From NCBI GenBank assembly GCA_012523405.1, contig JAAYIN010000047.1:1-64000 (forward strand): DNA of 64,000 bases. The letters run 5' to 3'. This document shows, one piece after another, positions 17,101 to 24,915 of this stretch. The translations under genes were made by a program, and so were the position numbers. This DNA comes from Clostridiales bacterium (GTDB lineage Bacteria > Bacillota > Clostridia > Christensenellales > Aristaeellaceae). Each line of letters begins with the position of its first letter. The first letter of the stretch is position 1. Under the pieces are notes generated by a model. That model ran no database searches. It was not told where the DNA came from and saw nothing but the letters and a program-made list of their open reading frames with translations.

Positions 17101-18604
17101 GCCATATTATACGCAAGCTGTGGCGTTACTGGAATCAAAGGACTATGCAGGGGCAAGTCAAGCATTTGCAAACGCAGGGGAATATAGTGATGCAATCGAC
17201 CGCGTTGGTGAGCCATATTATACGCAAGCCAAGGAATTACTGGAAGCAAAGGACTTTGACGGGGCGGTCAAAGCCTTTGAAAGCGCAGGTAAGTACAATG
17301 ATGCAAGCGAGCGCATAGACGAAACATATTATGCACAAGCGGAGGCATTGCTAGAAGCCAAAGACTTTGATGGGGCGGTCAAAGCCTTTAAAAGCGCAGG
17401 TGAGTACAAGGATGCAAACGACCGCATAAACGAAGCATATTATGCACAGGCTGAGGCGTTGCTGAAGGCAAAGGACTATGATAGTGCTCGTCAGGCCTTT
17501 ATAAACGCCGGTGAATATGAGGATGCGAGTGAGCGTGTATGCGAGCCGTATTACGCGCAAGCTGAGGCGTTGCTGGCGTCCAAGGACTATGACGGTGCAA
17601 GTCAAGCCTTTGTAAACGCCGGTGAATATGAGGATGCGAGTGAACGTGTATACGAGCCGTATTACGCGCAGGCTCAGGCGTTGCTGGAAGAAAATGACTA
17701 TCTAGCAGCTTTTCAAACTTATGACAAAGTATCAGGATATGAAGATGCTTTGAAAAGAGCATGGGCAATTCGTTACACCAATCTCTATGAGGAGACCATT
17801 TCAGCAGGAGAACATCACACAGTTGCCTTAAAAGCAGATGGTACAGTGGTGGCTGTTGGTCGTAATAAATTTGGTGAAACTGACGTGGGCGATTGGACGG
17901 ACATTGTCACTGTTTCAGCAGGAGACTATCACACAGTTGGCCTGAAGGTAGACGGTACAGTGGTGGCTGTTCCTGATGGCAACGATCCATGCGATGTGAG
18001 TGAATGGAAGGATATCGTTGCTGTTACAGCAGGATCTTCTCACACGGTTGGCGTGAAGGTAGACGGTACAGTGGTGGCTGTTGGTGATTATGGCCATGGT
18101 AGAACCAATGTGAGTGAATGGACGGATATCGTTGCTGTTTCGGCAGGATGGTTTCACACGGTTGGCTTGAAGGCAGACGGTACAGTGGTGGCTGTTGGTC
18201 GTAATAAATTTGGTGAAACCGATGTTGGTGAATGGAGGGATATCGTTGCTGTTTCGGCAGGTGGTTCTCACACGGTTGGCTTAAAAGCAGATGGTACAGT
18301 GGTGGCTGTTGGTAATAATGGGGATGGTCAAACCGGTGTGAGCGAATGGACGGATATCGTTGCTATTTCAGCGGGAGGTTTTAATACCGTCGGCATAAAG
18401 GCAGACAGCAGAGTGGTTGGCGTTGGTTCTGATTTTAACGATCAAACCGATGTGCGCTATTGGAAGGATATCGTTGCTGTTTCGGCAGGAAGATCTCACA
18501 CAGTTGGCATAAAGGCAGACGGTACAGTAGTGGCTATTGGCGATAATGACGATGGTCAAACCGAAGTGAGCGAATGGACAAACATCGGCTTTTCTCACGA
18601 ATAA
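14192..18604 (+). CDS. Giant zinc-ribbon/TM/TPR/RCC1-repeat protein, cassette 1
   Basis: 1470 residues. Order: a beta-rich domain (1-165); a zinc ribbon with C171, C173, C184 and C187; a basic stretch KKRKKRNR; one membrane helix (224-243); two TPR-like repeats; seven 38-residue RCC1-like repeats (about 328-597); sixteen 37-residue TPR-like repeats (about 598-1195); seven more RCC1-like repeats to the end. The positive-inside rule puts the N-terminal zinc domain in the cytoplasm and the repeats outside. In RCC1 units the core HTVGLKADGTVVAVG is fixed, while the next five or so residues vary. Likely a surface binding protein; ligand unknown. Confidence 0.85.
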   Translation: MSSEKLTRLFALQKQQYFQGAPILLEAGALTKDNVTNAVFVQAKFSSLSTNDIKGVIIDVICSDISNNILNTQEYQYLDMQVSAHQSFAEQVAIQLNNPIARSFVIELKEVVFTNGSHWKNVEKSQFAPLPLPREISLQGELRQQYLRELGQTNANNLRFHITKHLDLWQCGCGTWNEITEDHCYSCNLSMEKQMHMNSEAVLTPLLQKHQEEDAKKRKKRNRALLLAVAICAVFLLVTKVMIPAQQYKAADKLLMQGEYIEAAAAFEALEEYKDSATRALGVYYAQAEALLLEENYLAASQAFDKVSGYKDALKRAWNIRYIYLDEGVVAAGSSHTVGLRADGTVVAVGNDDYGQTYVSKWTDIVAVSAGYSHTVGLKADGTVEAVGDYHEGRTHVSKWTDIVAVSAGYSHTVGLKADGTVVAVGDDYKRQTDVSEWTDIVAVSAGYHHTVGVKADGTVVAVGDYREGRTDVSEWTDIVAVSAGYSHTVGLKADGTVVAVGDDSYDQTDVSEWTDIVAVSAGYSHTVGVKADGTVVAVGDDDKGQTDVSEWTDIVAVSAGSYHTVGVKADGTVVAVGRNDKGQTNVSEWVVDIGVSHRIKAYKQAEALLEAKDYDGAVKAFGYAGTYNDASDRIGEPYYVQAEALLEAKDYDGAVAAFRNAGTYNDASDRIGALYYAQAEELLEAKDYDGVVAAFKNAGTYNDASDRIGALYYAQAEALLEAKDYDGAVAAFKNAGNYKDASDRIGALYYAQAEELLEAKDYIGASQAFTNAGEYKDASDRIGEPYYIQAEALLEAKDYDGAKLAFVNAGEYKDASDRVGEPYYVQAEALLEAKDYDGAVVAFKNAGEYSDAIDRVDEPYYTQAEALLEAKEYAGASQAFANAGEYKDASDRVDEPYYAQAEALLEAKDYDGAVKAFKSAGKYNDANDRINETYYAQAEALLEAKDYLGASQAFANAGEYSDAIDRVAEPYYTQAVALLESKDYAGASQAFANAGEYSDAIDRVGEPYYTQAKELLEAKDFDGAVKAFESAGKYNDASERIDETYYAQAEALLEAKDFDGAVKAFKSAGEYKDANDRINEAYYAQAEALLKAKDYDSARQAFINAGEYEDASERVCEPYYAQAEALLASKDYDGASQAFVNAGEYEDASERVYEPYYAQAQALLEENDYLAAFQTYDKVSGYEDALKRAWAIRYTNLYEETISAGEHHTVALKADGTVVAVGRNKFGETDVGDWTDIVTVSAGDYHTVGLKVDGTVVAVPDGNDPCDVSEWKDIVAVTAGSSHTVGVKVDGTVVAVGDYGHGRTNVSEWTDIVAVSAGWFHTVGLKADGTVVAVGRNKFGETDVGEWRDIVAVSAGGSHTVGLKADGTVVAVGNNGDGQTGVSEWTDIVAISAGGFNTVGIKADSRVVGVGSDFNDQTDVRYWKDIVAVSAGRSHTVGIKADGTVVAIGDNDDGQTEVSEWTNIGFSHE
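15170..15983 (+). repeat. 114-bp coding repeats (RCC1 block 1, cassette 1)
   Basis: Seven tandem units of about 114 bp, each encoding 38 residues with the core GLKADGTVVAVG. A second seven-unit block lies at 17790-18600. Near-identity of neighbouring units points to recent unequal exchange or conversion. Confidence 0.85.
15984..17770 (+). repeat. 111-bp coding repeats (TPR block, cassette 1)
   Basis: Sixteen tandem units of 111 bp, each encoding 37 residues of the pattern YYAQAEALLEAKDYDGA, then AF, NAG, YKDASDR. Cassette 2 has nine units in the matching block, so copy number changes. Confidence 0.85.
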
Positions 18605-18625
18605 CGCGCCTCCAATGACAAAGAA

Positions 18626-18661
18626 TCCCGCTCGCTTCAAAATGAAGGAAGCGGGATTCTT
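18626..18661. terminator. Bidirectional terminator after cassette 1 repeat gene
   Basis: AATCCCGCT and AGCGGGATT form the stem around TCGCTTCAAAATGAAGGA, which also pairs internally. It stands between the repeat gene and the remnant recombinase, exactly as at 23953-23998 in cassette 2. Confidence 0.75.
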
Positions 18662-18868
18662 CATTGTATCAATTGCATATACTTATATACCGTCGGTCTA
18701 CTCGGGTCCACAAACCCTAGCCAACGCAGACAAATTCATATTCCCTGCCATAAAAGCAGGATAATGTCTATCAAAAACAGCGGGTATATCATCTTTCGTG
18801 GTGGGTTTTCTGCCGATTTGCTTGCCTTTTGTGGCGGCCGCTCGCATGCCGCTACGTACCCTAGCCCG
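18661..18868 (-). pseudogene. Truncated, frameshifted serine recombinase, cassette 1
   Basis: Matches the C-terminal third of the intact recombinase at 23996-24580 (RARVRSGMRAAA, KGKQIGRKPTTKDD, NMNLSALARVCG). The catalytic N-terminus is missing: at about 18868 the sequence switches straight into the upstream repeat of cassette 2. An extra base after the VCG codons shifts the frame and gives an early stop. It is a dead copy and marks the junction of the tandem duplication. Confidence 0.85.
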
Positions 18869-18990
18869 AATCAATTCTATCCACGCATATCGAATTATCA
18901 TCGATTATCACGAATGCAAAGAATCTTTGCATGACAATAGATCGGTAGAAACCTACAATTGAAGCAAGGCAGTTATTTCCAATCTATCAA
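18868..18990 (+). repeat. Upstream repeat, copy 2 (cassette 2 promoter region)
   Basis: Same element as 13297-13442, starting within the truncated recombinase. The promoter is ATGACA (18931-18936), 17 bases, TACAAT (18954-18959). Confidence 0.75.
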
Positions 18991-19026
18991 TGCAGGTCAA
19001 TAGGAGATAGAAAGAAGGGAGGCACA

Positions 19027-19314
19027 ATGCTATCATACTTTGGTTGGATAATCGCAGTTTTTCTGATTGGACTACTATTACTTCTTTGGTATAGGATTAC
19101 ATATCCCACGCTGAAAGCGCATTTCTTGACAATCAATCATTTCCGTGGAAAAAGCTATGATGAAATTCCAAAGCTTTTGTCTGCTGTACCACAGCAGACA
19201 GAGGATAGAGAAAACGGACAACGTGTGAGGATTTGGTGCACGAGAGGTTATTCCATTTCTTTATTGTTTGATCGTCATGAGTTTTGTCTTGGGGTAGAGC
19301 AGGAGTGCAATTAA
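19027..19314 (+). CDS. Small BamE/SmpA-like membrane-anchored protein, cassette 2
   Basis: 95 residues, nearly identical to the cassette 1 protein at 13478-13765: the same membrane helix and GKSYDEI, RIWCTRGYSIS and CLGVEQE segments, with about ten substitutions gathered around residues 25-50. GGGAGG precedes the ATG. Conservation of this gene in both copies argues that it is needed with the giant repeat protein. Confidence 0.75.
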   Translation: MLSYFGWIIAVFLIGLLLLLWYRITYPTLKAHFLTINHFRGKSYDEIPKLLSAVPQQTEDRENGQRVRIWCTRGYSISLLFDRHEFCLGVEQECN

Positions 19315-19398
19315 TCAAGTTCAATCTGTACTAACAAACAATCATGTATCGCGTATTCTACTTTTCACACACAATTCATAGAAATAAGGAGAATGATT

Positions 19399-19716
19399 AT
19401 GGTAATATTTATTTCAATCGTCGTTTTGGGAGTTTACGTTTGTATTATGGCATACCTAGCAAGTAAAATCAGCGATGCAGCAGAAAGGAAAGGGTATGAA
19501 AAGCGTACTTATTTTCATATTTGCTTCTGGTTGGGATTGTTGGGCTTTTTGGTTGTGATTGCGCTTCCTGATTTGACAATCCAACAGCAAAACGAAAAAA
19601 TGATCAGACTGTTGGAAGCTGGCAACTCGACTGCATCATCAAATACAACATGCAATCCAACGAGTGGCAATCAAAGCACTCCATACGCAAAAAGCATACA
19701 GCTACCATCACTATAA
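19399..19716 (+). CDS. Small two-helix membrane protein, cassette 2
   Basis: 105 residues, nearly identical to 13850-14167, with two membrane helices, the loop ERKGYEKRTY and a polar tail. The start is ATG 19399, seven bases after AAGGAG. It ends 24 bases before the second giant repeat gene, the same spacing as in cassette 1. Confidence 0.75.
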   Translation: MVIFISIVVLGVYVCIMAYLASKISDAAERKGYEKRTYFHICFWLGLLGFLVVIALPDLTIQQQNEKMIRLLEAGNSTASSNTTCNPTSGNQSTPYAKSIQLPSL

Positions 19717-19740
19717 AGATCATGAAACGAGGGATACAGA

Positions 19741-22700
19741 ATGTCTAGTGAAAGATTCACACGCTTGTTCGCCTTGCAAAAGCAACAGTATTTTCAAGGT
19801 GCGCCGATACTGCTTGAAGCAGGTGCATTGACCAAAGATGATGTGACCAATGCCGTTTTCGTACAGGCGAAGTTCTCTTCGCTAAGTTCAAATGATATCA
19901 AGGGCGTTATCATTGACGTGATCTGTAGCGATATTTCCAACAACATTTTGAATACACAGGAATATCAATATTTGGATATGCAGGTTCCTGCTCATCAAAG
20001 CTTTGGTGAGCAAGCAGCGATTCAACTCAATAATCCTATCGCACGAAGCTTCGTGATAGAATTGAAAGAAGTTGTCTTTACAAATGGAAGTCATTGGAAG
20101 AATGTAGAGAAATCTCAATTCGCGCCACTACCATTACCAAGGGAACTTTCCTTGCAAGGCGAGCTGCGCCAGCAATACCTTCGAGAGCTGGGACAAACTG
20201 ATGAAAACAATCTGCCTTTTAGTGTCAGAAAGCATATGGATTTATGGCAATGTGGATGCGAAGCATGGAATGTAACAGCAGATGACCACTGTTATTCCTG
20301 CAACTTATCCATGGAAAAGCAGATGCATATGAACAGTGAAGAGGTTCTTACACCACTGCTTCAAAAATATCAAGAAGAAGTGCGTATTCAACAGGAAAAA
20401 GATATGCAAGCAAAACGCGAATTAGCGGAACAACATGCACAGGAGGAATTGGCACAGAACGAAGCAATGCGCCTCCAGCAAATTGAGGATGCTAAGAAAC
20501 GTAAAAAACGTAACAAAGTACTCTTGATTGTAGCGGCAATATGTGCTGTGTTCTTGGTTGTCACAAAGGTCGTTATTCCATCTCAACAGTATAAAGCAGC
20601 GAACGAATTATTAGCGCAAGGCGAGTATGTTGAGGCAGCTACCGCATTTGAAGCATTAGACCAGTATAGTGATTCCGCAACCCGTGAGCTTAGCGTATAT
20701 TATGCACAGGCAGAAGCATTGCTGGAAGCAAAGGACTATGATGCGGCAAGTCAAGCATTTAAAAGCGCGGGAAATTATGAGGATGCAAGTGAGCGCATTG
20801 GCGAGCCGTATTACATGCAGGCTGAAGCGTTGCTGAAAGCAAAAGACTATGATGGGGCTCATCAAGCCTTTGTAAATGCAGGAAAGTATAAGGATGCAAG
20901 TGAGCACATTGGCGAGCCGTATCACATGCAGGCTGAAGCACTGCTGGAAATAAAAGACTATGATGGGGCTAGTCAAGCATTTGTAAACGCAGGGGAATAT
21001 AGTGATGCAATCGACCGCGTGGGTGAGCCATATTATGCGCAAGCGGAGGCGTTGCTTGAAATAGAAGACCATGATGGGGCAATCAAATCCTTTGTAAATG
21101 CTGGTAAGTATGGGGATGCAAATGCTCGCGCAGCTGAACTATATTATGCGAAGGCTGAGGCGCTATTTGAATCAGAGAACTATCTTGCAGCTGCGCAGAC
21201 TTTTGACAAAGCATCAGGATATAACGATGCTTTGAAAAGAGCATGGGATATTCGCCATGCCTATCTCTGCAAAGGTGCTGTTGCAACAGGAGGCGATCAC
21301 ACAGTTGGCATAAAGGCAGACGGCACAGTGGTCGCTGTTGGTGATAATGACGATGGTCAAACCGATGCGAGTAAATGGACGGATATCGTTGCTGTTTCAG
21401 CAGGATACTCTCACACAGTTGGCATAAAGGCAGATGGTACAGTGGTCGCTTTTGGGAATAATTATGATGGTCAAAGCAATGTGAGTGAATGGAAGGATAT
21501 CGTTGCTATTTCAACAGGATACTCTCACACGGTTGGCTTGAAGGCAGACGGTACAGTGGTGGCTGTTGGTCGTAATAGGGATGGTCAAACTGGTGTGAGC
21601 AAATGGACGGATATCGTTGCTATTTCAGCGGGAGGCTTTCATACCATTGGCTTGAAGGCAGACGGTACAGTGGTGGCTGTTGGTCGTAATGAAGATGATC
21701 AAACCGATGTGAGTAAATGGACGAATATCGTTGCTGTTGCGGCAGGATACTCTCACACAGTTGGCTTAAAGGCGGACGGTACAGTGGTCGCTGTCGATAA
21801 TAATGAATTTGGTCAAACCGATGTGAGTGAATGGACGGATATCGTTGCTGTTTCAGCAGGAGGTTCTCACACAGTTGGTTTAAAGGCAGACGGCACAGTG
21901 ATTGCTGTTGGCGATAATGACCAAGGTCAAACCGATGTGAGTGAATGGACGGATATCGTTGCTATTTCGGCAGGAGACTATCACACAGTTGGCTTGAGGG
22001 CAGACGGTACAGTGGTGGCTGTTGGCGATAATGACGAAGGTCAAATCGATGTGAGTGAATGGGTAGACATTGGCGTGTTGCATCACATAAAAGCCTATAG
22101 ACAAGCCGAGGCGTTACCAGAAGCCAAAGACTATGATGGAGCGGTTGAAGCCTTTAAAAGCGCAGGTAAGTACAATGATGTAAACAACCGCATAAACGAA
22201 ACATATTATGAGCAAGCTGAGGCATTGCTAGAAGCCAAGGACTATGCAGGGGCAAGTCAAGCATTTGTAAACGCTGGGGAGTATAAAGACGCAAGCGACC
22301 GTGTTGGCGAGCCATATTATACGCAAGCGGAGGCATTGCTAGAAGCCAAAGATTTGGGCGGGGCGATCAAAGCCTTTAAAAACGCTGGTAAGTACAATGA
22401 TGCAAACGACCGCATAAACGAAACATATTATGCACAAGCGGAGGTATTGCTAGAAGCCAAAGACTTTGGCGGTGCTCGTCAGGCATTTGTAAACGCCGGT
22501 GAATATGAGGATGCGAGTGAGCGCATTAACAAAACATATTATGCGCAGGCTGAGGCGTTGCTGGCGGCAAAGGACTATGATCGTGCTCGTCATGCCTTTA
22601 TAAACGCCGGTGAATACAGTGATGCAATCGACCGCGTTGGTGAGCCATATTATATGCAAGCCGAAGTATTACTAGAGGAAAAGGACTATATAGCGGCAAG

Positions 22701-23928
22701 TCAAGCATTTGCAAATGCAGGGGAATATAGTGATGCAATCGACCGCGTTGGTGAGCCATATTATATGCAAGCCGAAGTATTACTAGAAGCCAAAGACTTT
22801 GATGGGGCGGTCAAAGCCTTTAAAAGCGCAGGTAAGTACAAGGATGCAAGTGAGCGCATAAACGAAGCATATTATGCACAAGCGGAGGCATTGCTAGAAG
22901 CCAAAGACTACGATGGGGCGGTCAAAGCCTTTAAAAGCGCAGGAACGTACAAGGATGCAAGCGACCGCATAAACGAAGCATATTATTTGAAAGCCGAAAC
23001 ACTATTGGAAGCAGAGAACTATCTAGCAGCTTTGCAAACTTTTGACAAAGTATCAGGATATGAAGATGCTTTGAAAAGAGCATGGGTTATTCGTTACACC
23101 AATTTCCATGAGGAGATCATTTCAACAGGAAGCCATCACACCGTTGGCTTAAAATCAGACGGCACAGTAGTGGCTGTTGGTGATAATCACTTTGGTCAAA
23201 CTGACGTGGGTGATTGGACGGACATTGTCACTGTTTCAGCAGGAGACATTCACACAGTTGGCTTGAAGGTAGACGGTACAGTGGTTACTGCTGGTAGTAA
23301 TAACGAAGGACAAAGCAATGTGAGTGAATGGACGGATATCGTTGTTGTATCGGCAGGAGACATTAACACAGTTGGCTTAAAGGCAGACGGTACAGTGGTG
23401 GCTGTTGGTTATAATCGGTATGGTGAAACCGAAGTAAGCAAATGGAAGGATATCGTTGCTGTTTCGCCAGGAGGTTTTCACACGGTTGGCTTGAAGGCAG
23501 ACGGGACAGTGGTGGCTGTTGGTCGTAATGAAGAAGGACAAACCAATGTGAGTGAATGGACGGATATCGTTGCTATTTCAGCAGGATCCCATCACACAGT
23601 TGGCTTGAAGGCAGACGGTACAGTAGTGGCTGCTGGTGATGATTCGTATGGTGAAATCGATGTGAGCGAATGGACGGATATTGTTGCTATCTCAGCAGCA
23701 GGGCTTTGCACAGTTGGCGTAAAAGCAGACGGTACAGTGGTGGCTTGTGGTGAAAATGACAAAGGTCAAACCGAAGTGAGTGAATGGACAGATATCGTTG
23801 CTATTTCAGCAGGAGACGATCACACAGTTGGTTTGAAGGCAGACGGTACAGTGATGGCTGTTGGTCGTAATAACAAAGGTCAAACCGAAGTGAGCAATTG
23901 GACAAACATCGGCCTCTCTCACGAATAA
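19741..23928 (+). CDS. Giant zinc-ribbon/TM/TPR/RCC1-repeat protein, cassette 2
   Basis: 1395 residues, paralog of 14192-18604. The N-terminal domain and zinc ribbon (C171, C173, C184, C187) are almost unchanged. A charged coiled-coil segment of about 35-40 residues (about 213-250, rich in Gln, Glu, Lys and Ala) is inserted before the basic stretch and membrane helix (259-278). Then come six TPR-like repeats, seven RCC1-like repeats, nine TPR-like repeats and seven RCC1-like repeats. The RCC1 variable loops differ from those of copy 1 (for instance RNRDGQ, NNEFGQ), so the two proteins could bind different partners. Confidence 0.85.
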   Translation: MSSERFTRLFALQKQQYFQGAPILLEAGALTKDDVTNAVFVQAKFSSLSSNDIKGVIIDVICSDISNNILNTQEYQYLDMQVPAHQSFGEQAAIQLNNPIARSFVIELKEVVFTNGSHWKNVEKSQFAPLPLPRELSLQGELRQQYLRELGQTDENNLPFSVRKHMDLWQCGCEAWNVTADDHCYSCNLSMEKQMHMNSEEVLTPLLQKYQEEVRIQQEKDMQAKRELAEQHAQEELAQNEAMRLQQIEDAKKRKKRNKVLLIVAAICAVFLVVTKVVIPSQQYKAANELLAQGEYVEAATAFEALDQYSDSATRELSVYYAQAEALLEAKDYDAASQAFKSAGNYEDASERIGEPYYMQAEALLKAKDYDGAHQAFVNAGKYKDASEHIGEPYHMQAEALLEIKDYDGASQAFVNAGEYSDAIDRVGEPYYAQAEALLEIEDHDGAIKSFVNAGKYGDANARAAELYYAKAEALFESENYLAAAQTFDKASGYNDALKRAWDIRHAYLCKGAVATGGDHTVGIKADGTVVAVGDNDDGQTDASKWTDIVAVSAGYSHTVGIKADGTVVAFGNNYDGQSNVSEWKDIVAISTGYSHTVGLKADGTVVAVGRNRDGQTGVSKWTDIVAISAGGFHTIGLKADGTVVAVGRNEDDQTDVSKWTNIVAVAAGYSHTVGLKADGTVVAVDNNEFGQTDVSEWTDIVAVSAGGSHTVGLKADGTVIAVGDNDQGQTDVSEWTDIVAISAGDYHTVGLRADGTVVAVGDNDEGQIDVSEWVDIGVLHHIKAYRQAEALPEAKDYDGAVEAFKSAGKYNDVNNRINETYYEQAEALLEAKDYAGASQAFVNAGEYKDASDRVGEPYYTQAEALLEAKDLGGAIKAFKNAGKYNDANDRINETYYAQAEVLLEAKDFGGARQAFVNAGEYEDASERINKTYYAQAEALLAAKDYDRARHAFINAGEYSDAIDRVGEPYYMQAEVLLEEKDYIAASQAFANAGEYSDAIDRVGEPYYMQAEVLLEAKDFDGAVKAFKSAGKYKDASERINEAYYAQAEALLEAKDYDGAVKAFKSAGTYKDASDRINEAYYLKAETLLEAENYLAALQTFDKVSGYEDALKRAWVIRYTNFHEEIISTGSHHTVGLKSDGTVVAVGDNHFGQTDVGDWTDIVTVSAGDIHTVGLKVDGTVVTAGSNNEGQSNVSEWTDIVVVSAGDINTVGLKADGTVVAVGYNRYGETEVSKWKDIVAVSPGGFHTVGLKADGTVVAVGRNEEGQTNVSEWTDIVAISAGSHHTVGLKADGTVVAAGDDSYGEIDVSEWTDIVAISAAGLCTVGVKADGTVVACGENDKGQTEVSEWTDIVAISAGDDHTVGLKADGTVMAVGRNNKGQTEVSNWTNIGLSHE

Positions 23929-23952
23929 CGATCCCCCTCGATATCATCCATG

Positions 23953-23998
23953 ACAAAGAATCCCGCTCCCCTCAAAATGAAGGAAGCGGGATTTTTCA
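23953..23998. terminator. Bidirectional terminator between cassette 2 repeat gene and recombinase
   Basis: AATCCCGCT pairs with AGCGGGATT, followed by a T run on the plus strand. It serves the convergent genes on both sides and is homologous to 18626-18661. Confidence 0.8.
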
Positions 23999-24580
23999 TT
24001 GCAACAATTGCATATACTTATAAACCGTAGGTCTACTCAACCCACAAACCCTAGCCAACTCCGATAAATTCATATTCCCTGCCATAAAAGCAGGATAATG
24101 CCTATAAAAAACAGCAGGTATATCATCTTTCGTGGTAGGCTTCCTGCCTATCTGCTTGCCTTTTGCGGCGGCCGCTCGCATACCCGACCGCACTCTAGCC
24201 CTAATCATGGAAAGCTCCAATTCCGCAAATACAGCGCTCATTTGGATGAATGCCTGTGACATGGGTTCGATTTCACCATTTCGGCAATCAACAGTGATGC
24301 TGCCAACAATTACAAGCCGCAAACGCTTGTCTTTGATGATGTTCACAATCTCGCAAAGTTGCTGAGTGGAGCGGGAAAGCCTGCTGACTTCAAGAGTGAT
24401 AACTGTGTCACCTGCGTTCGCCACAGATAAGAGCATATGGAGATTGTGTTTTACTTTTGCATCTCCATGTTCATACTCGAAAATCACTTCTTCTGCACCC
24501 GCCGCTTTCAGTTCGTTGATCTGTCTATTGATGTCCTGTTTATCCTCATTGGTGCTGCATCTGGCATAACCATAAATCAT
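23996..24580 (-). CDS. Serine recombinase (resolvase/invertase)
   Basis: A 194-residue small serine recombinase. Catalytic S9 lies in YARCSTNEDKQ; the active-site Arg pair is in EVSRLSRS; the E-helix is AVFAELELSMIRARVRSGMR; and the C-terminal HTH is NLSELARVCGLSRPTVYKYM. Such enzymes resolve or invert DNA between short dyad sites. It ends each TPR/RCC1 cassette, intact here and broken at 18661-18868, so it may move or rearrange the cassette or resolve duplications. No res/inversion site was identified. Confidence 0.9.
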   Translation of the reverse strand: MIYGYARCSTNEDKQDINRQINELKAAGAEEVIFEYEHGDAKVKHNLHMLLSVANAGDTVITLEVSRLSRSTQQLCEIVNIIKDKRLRLVIVGSITVDCRNGEIEPMSQAFIQMSAVFAELELSMIRARVRSGMRAAAAKGKQIGRKPTTKDDIPAVFYRHYPAFMAGNMNLSELARVCGLSRPTVYKYMQLLQ

Positions 24581-24702
24581 TATGTTGCGTTCCTTCCTGT
24601 AAAATCAAACATCTGTTTTCGTTGACAGTTTATTTGCCATTCAAAAGGTGCTTAAACGGCATGGAATGAGCTGCTTTCTGTAAGCGAAATACAGCCAACC
24701 TT

Positions 24703-24861
24703 TTAGTTTACAGCGCATATGAACTCTTCTCGACCATTTAGCCATACATATAATTTGGCATAGTAACCAATACAACTCATATGTGCTTTTGCCTGTTCCA
24801 TCATCCCGTATTCATAATCATGTGCTTGACTATCTATATATACTCTAACAATATAAAACAT
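24703..24861 (-). CDS. Small hypothetical protein downstream of ardC
   Basis: About 52 residues starting MFYIVRVYIDSQAHDYEYG. The start is ATG 24861, six bases after AGGAG; the longer frame reaching 24903 would start inside the hairpin. It is the last gene of the ArdC operon, separated from ardC by a GGCCTTGCGGAA hairpin (24876-24909). Not recognised; the aromatic/charged composition suggests a small soluble protein. Confidence 0.55.
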   Translation of the reverse strand: MFYIVRVYIDSQAHDYEYGMMEQAKAHMSCIGYYAKLYVWLNGREEFICAVN

Positions 24862-24875
24862 CATATTCTCCTGTC

Positions 24876-24909
24876 TGGCCTTGCGGAATTCGAGTTTCCG
24901 CAAGGCCTT
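24876..24909 (-). terminator. Hairpin between ardC and the downstream small gene
   Basis: GGCCTTGCGGAA and TTCCGCAAGGCC pair around a short loop. There is no T run, so it probably protects the ardC message or limits expression of the last gene. Confidence 0.5.
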
Positions 24910-24915
24910 TGGCTG

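Noticed and set aside
15170-18600. Regular 111/114-bp periodicity that might suggest a CRISPR or satellite array
   Set aside because: The units are in frame, encode RCC1- and TPR-like repeats, and have no spacer/repeat split of CRISPR kind.
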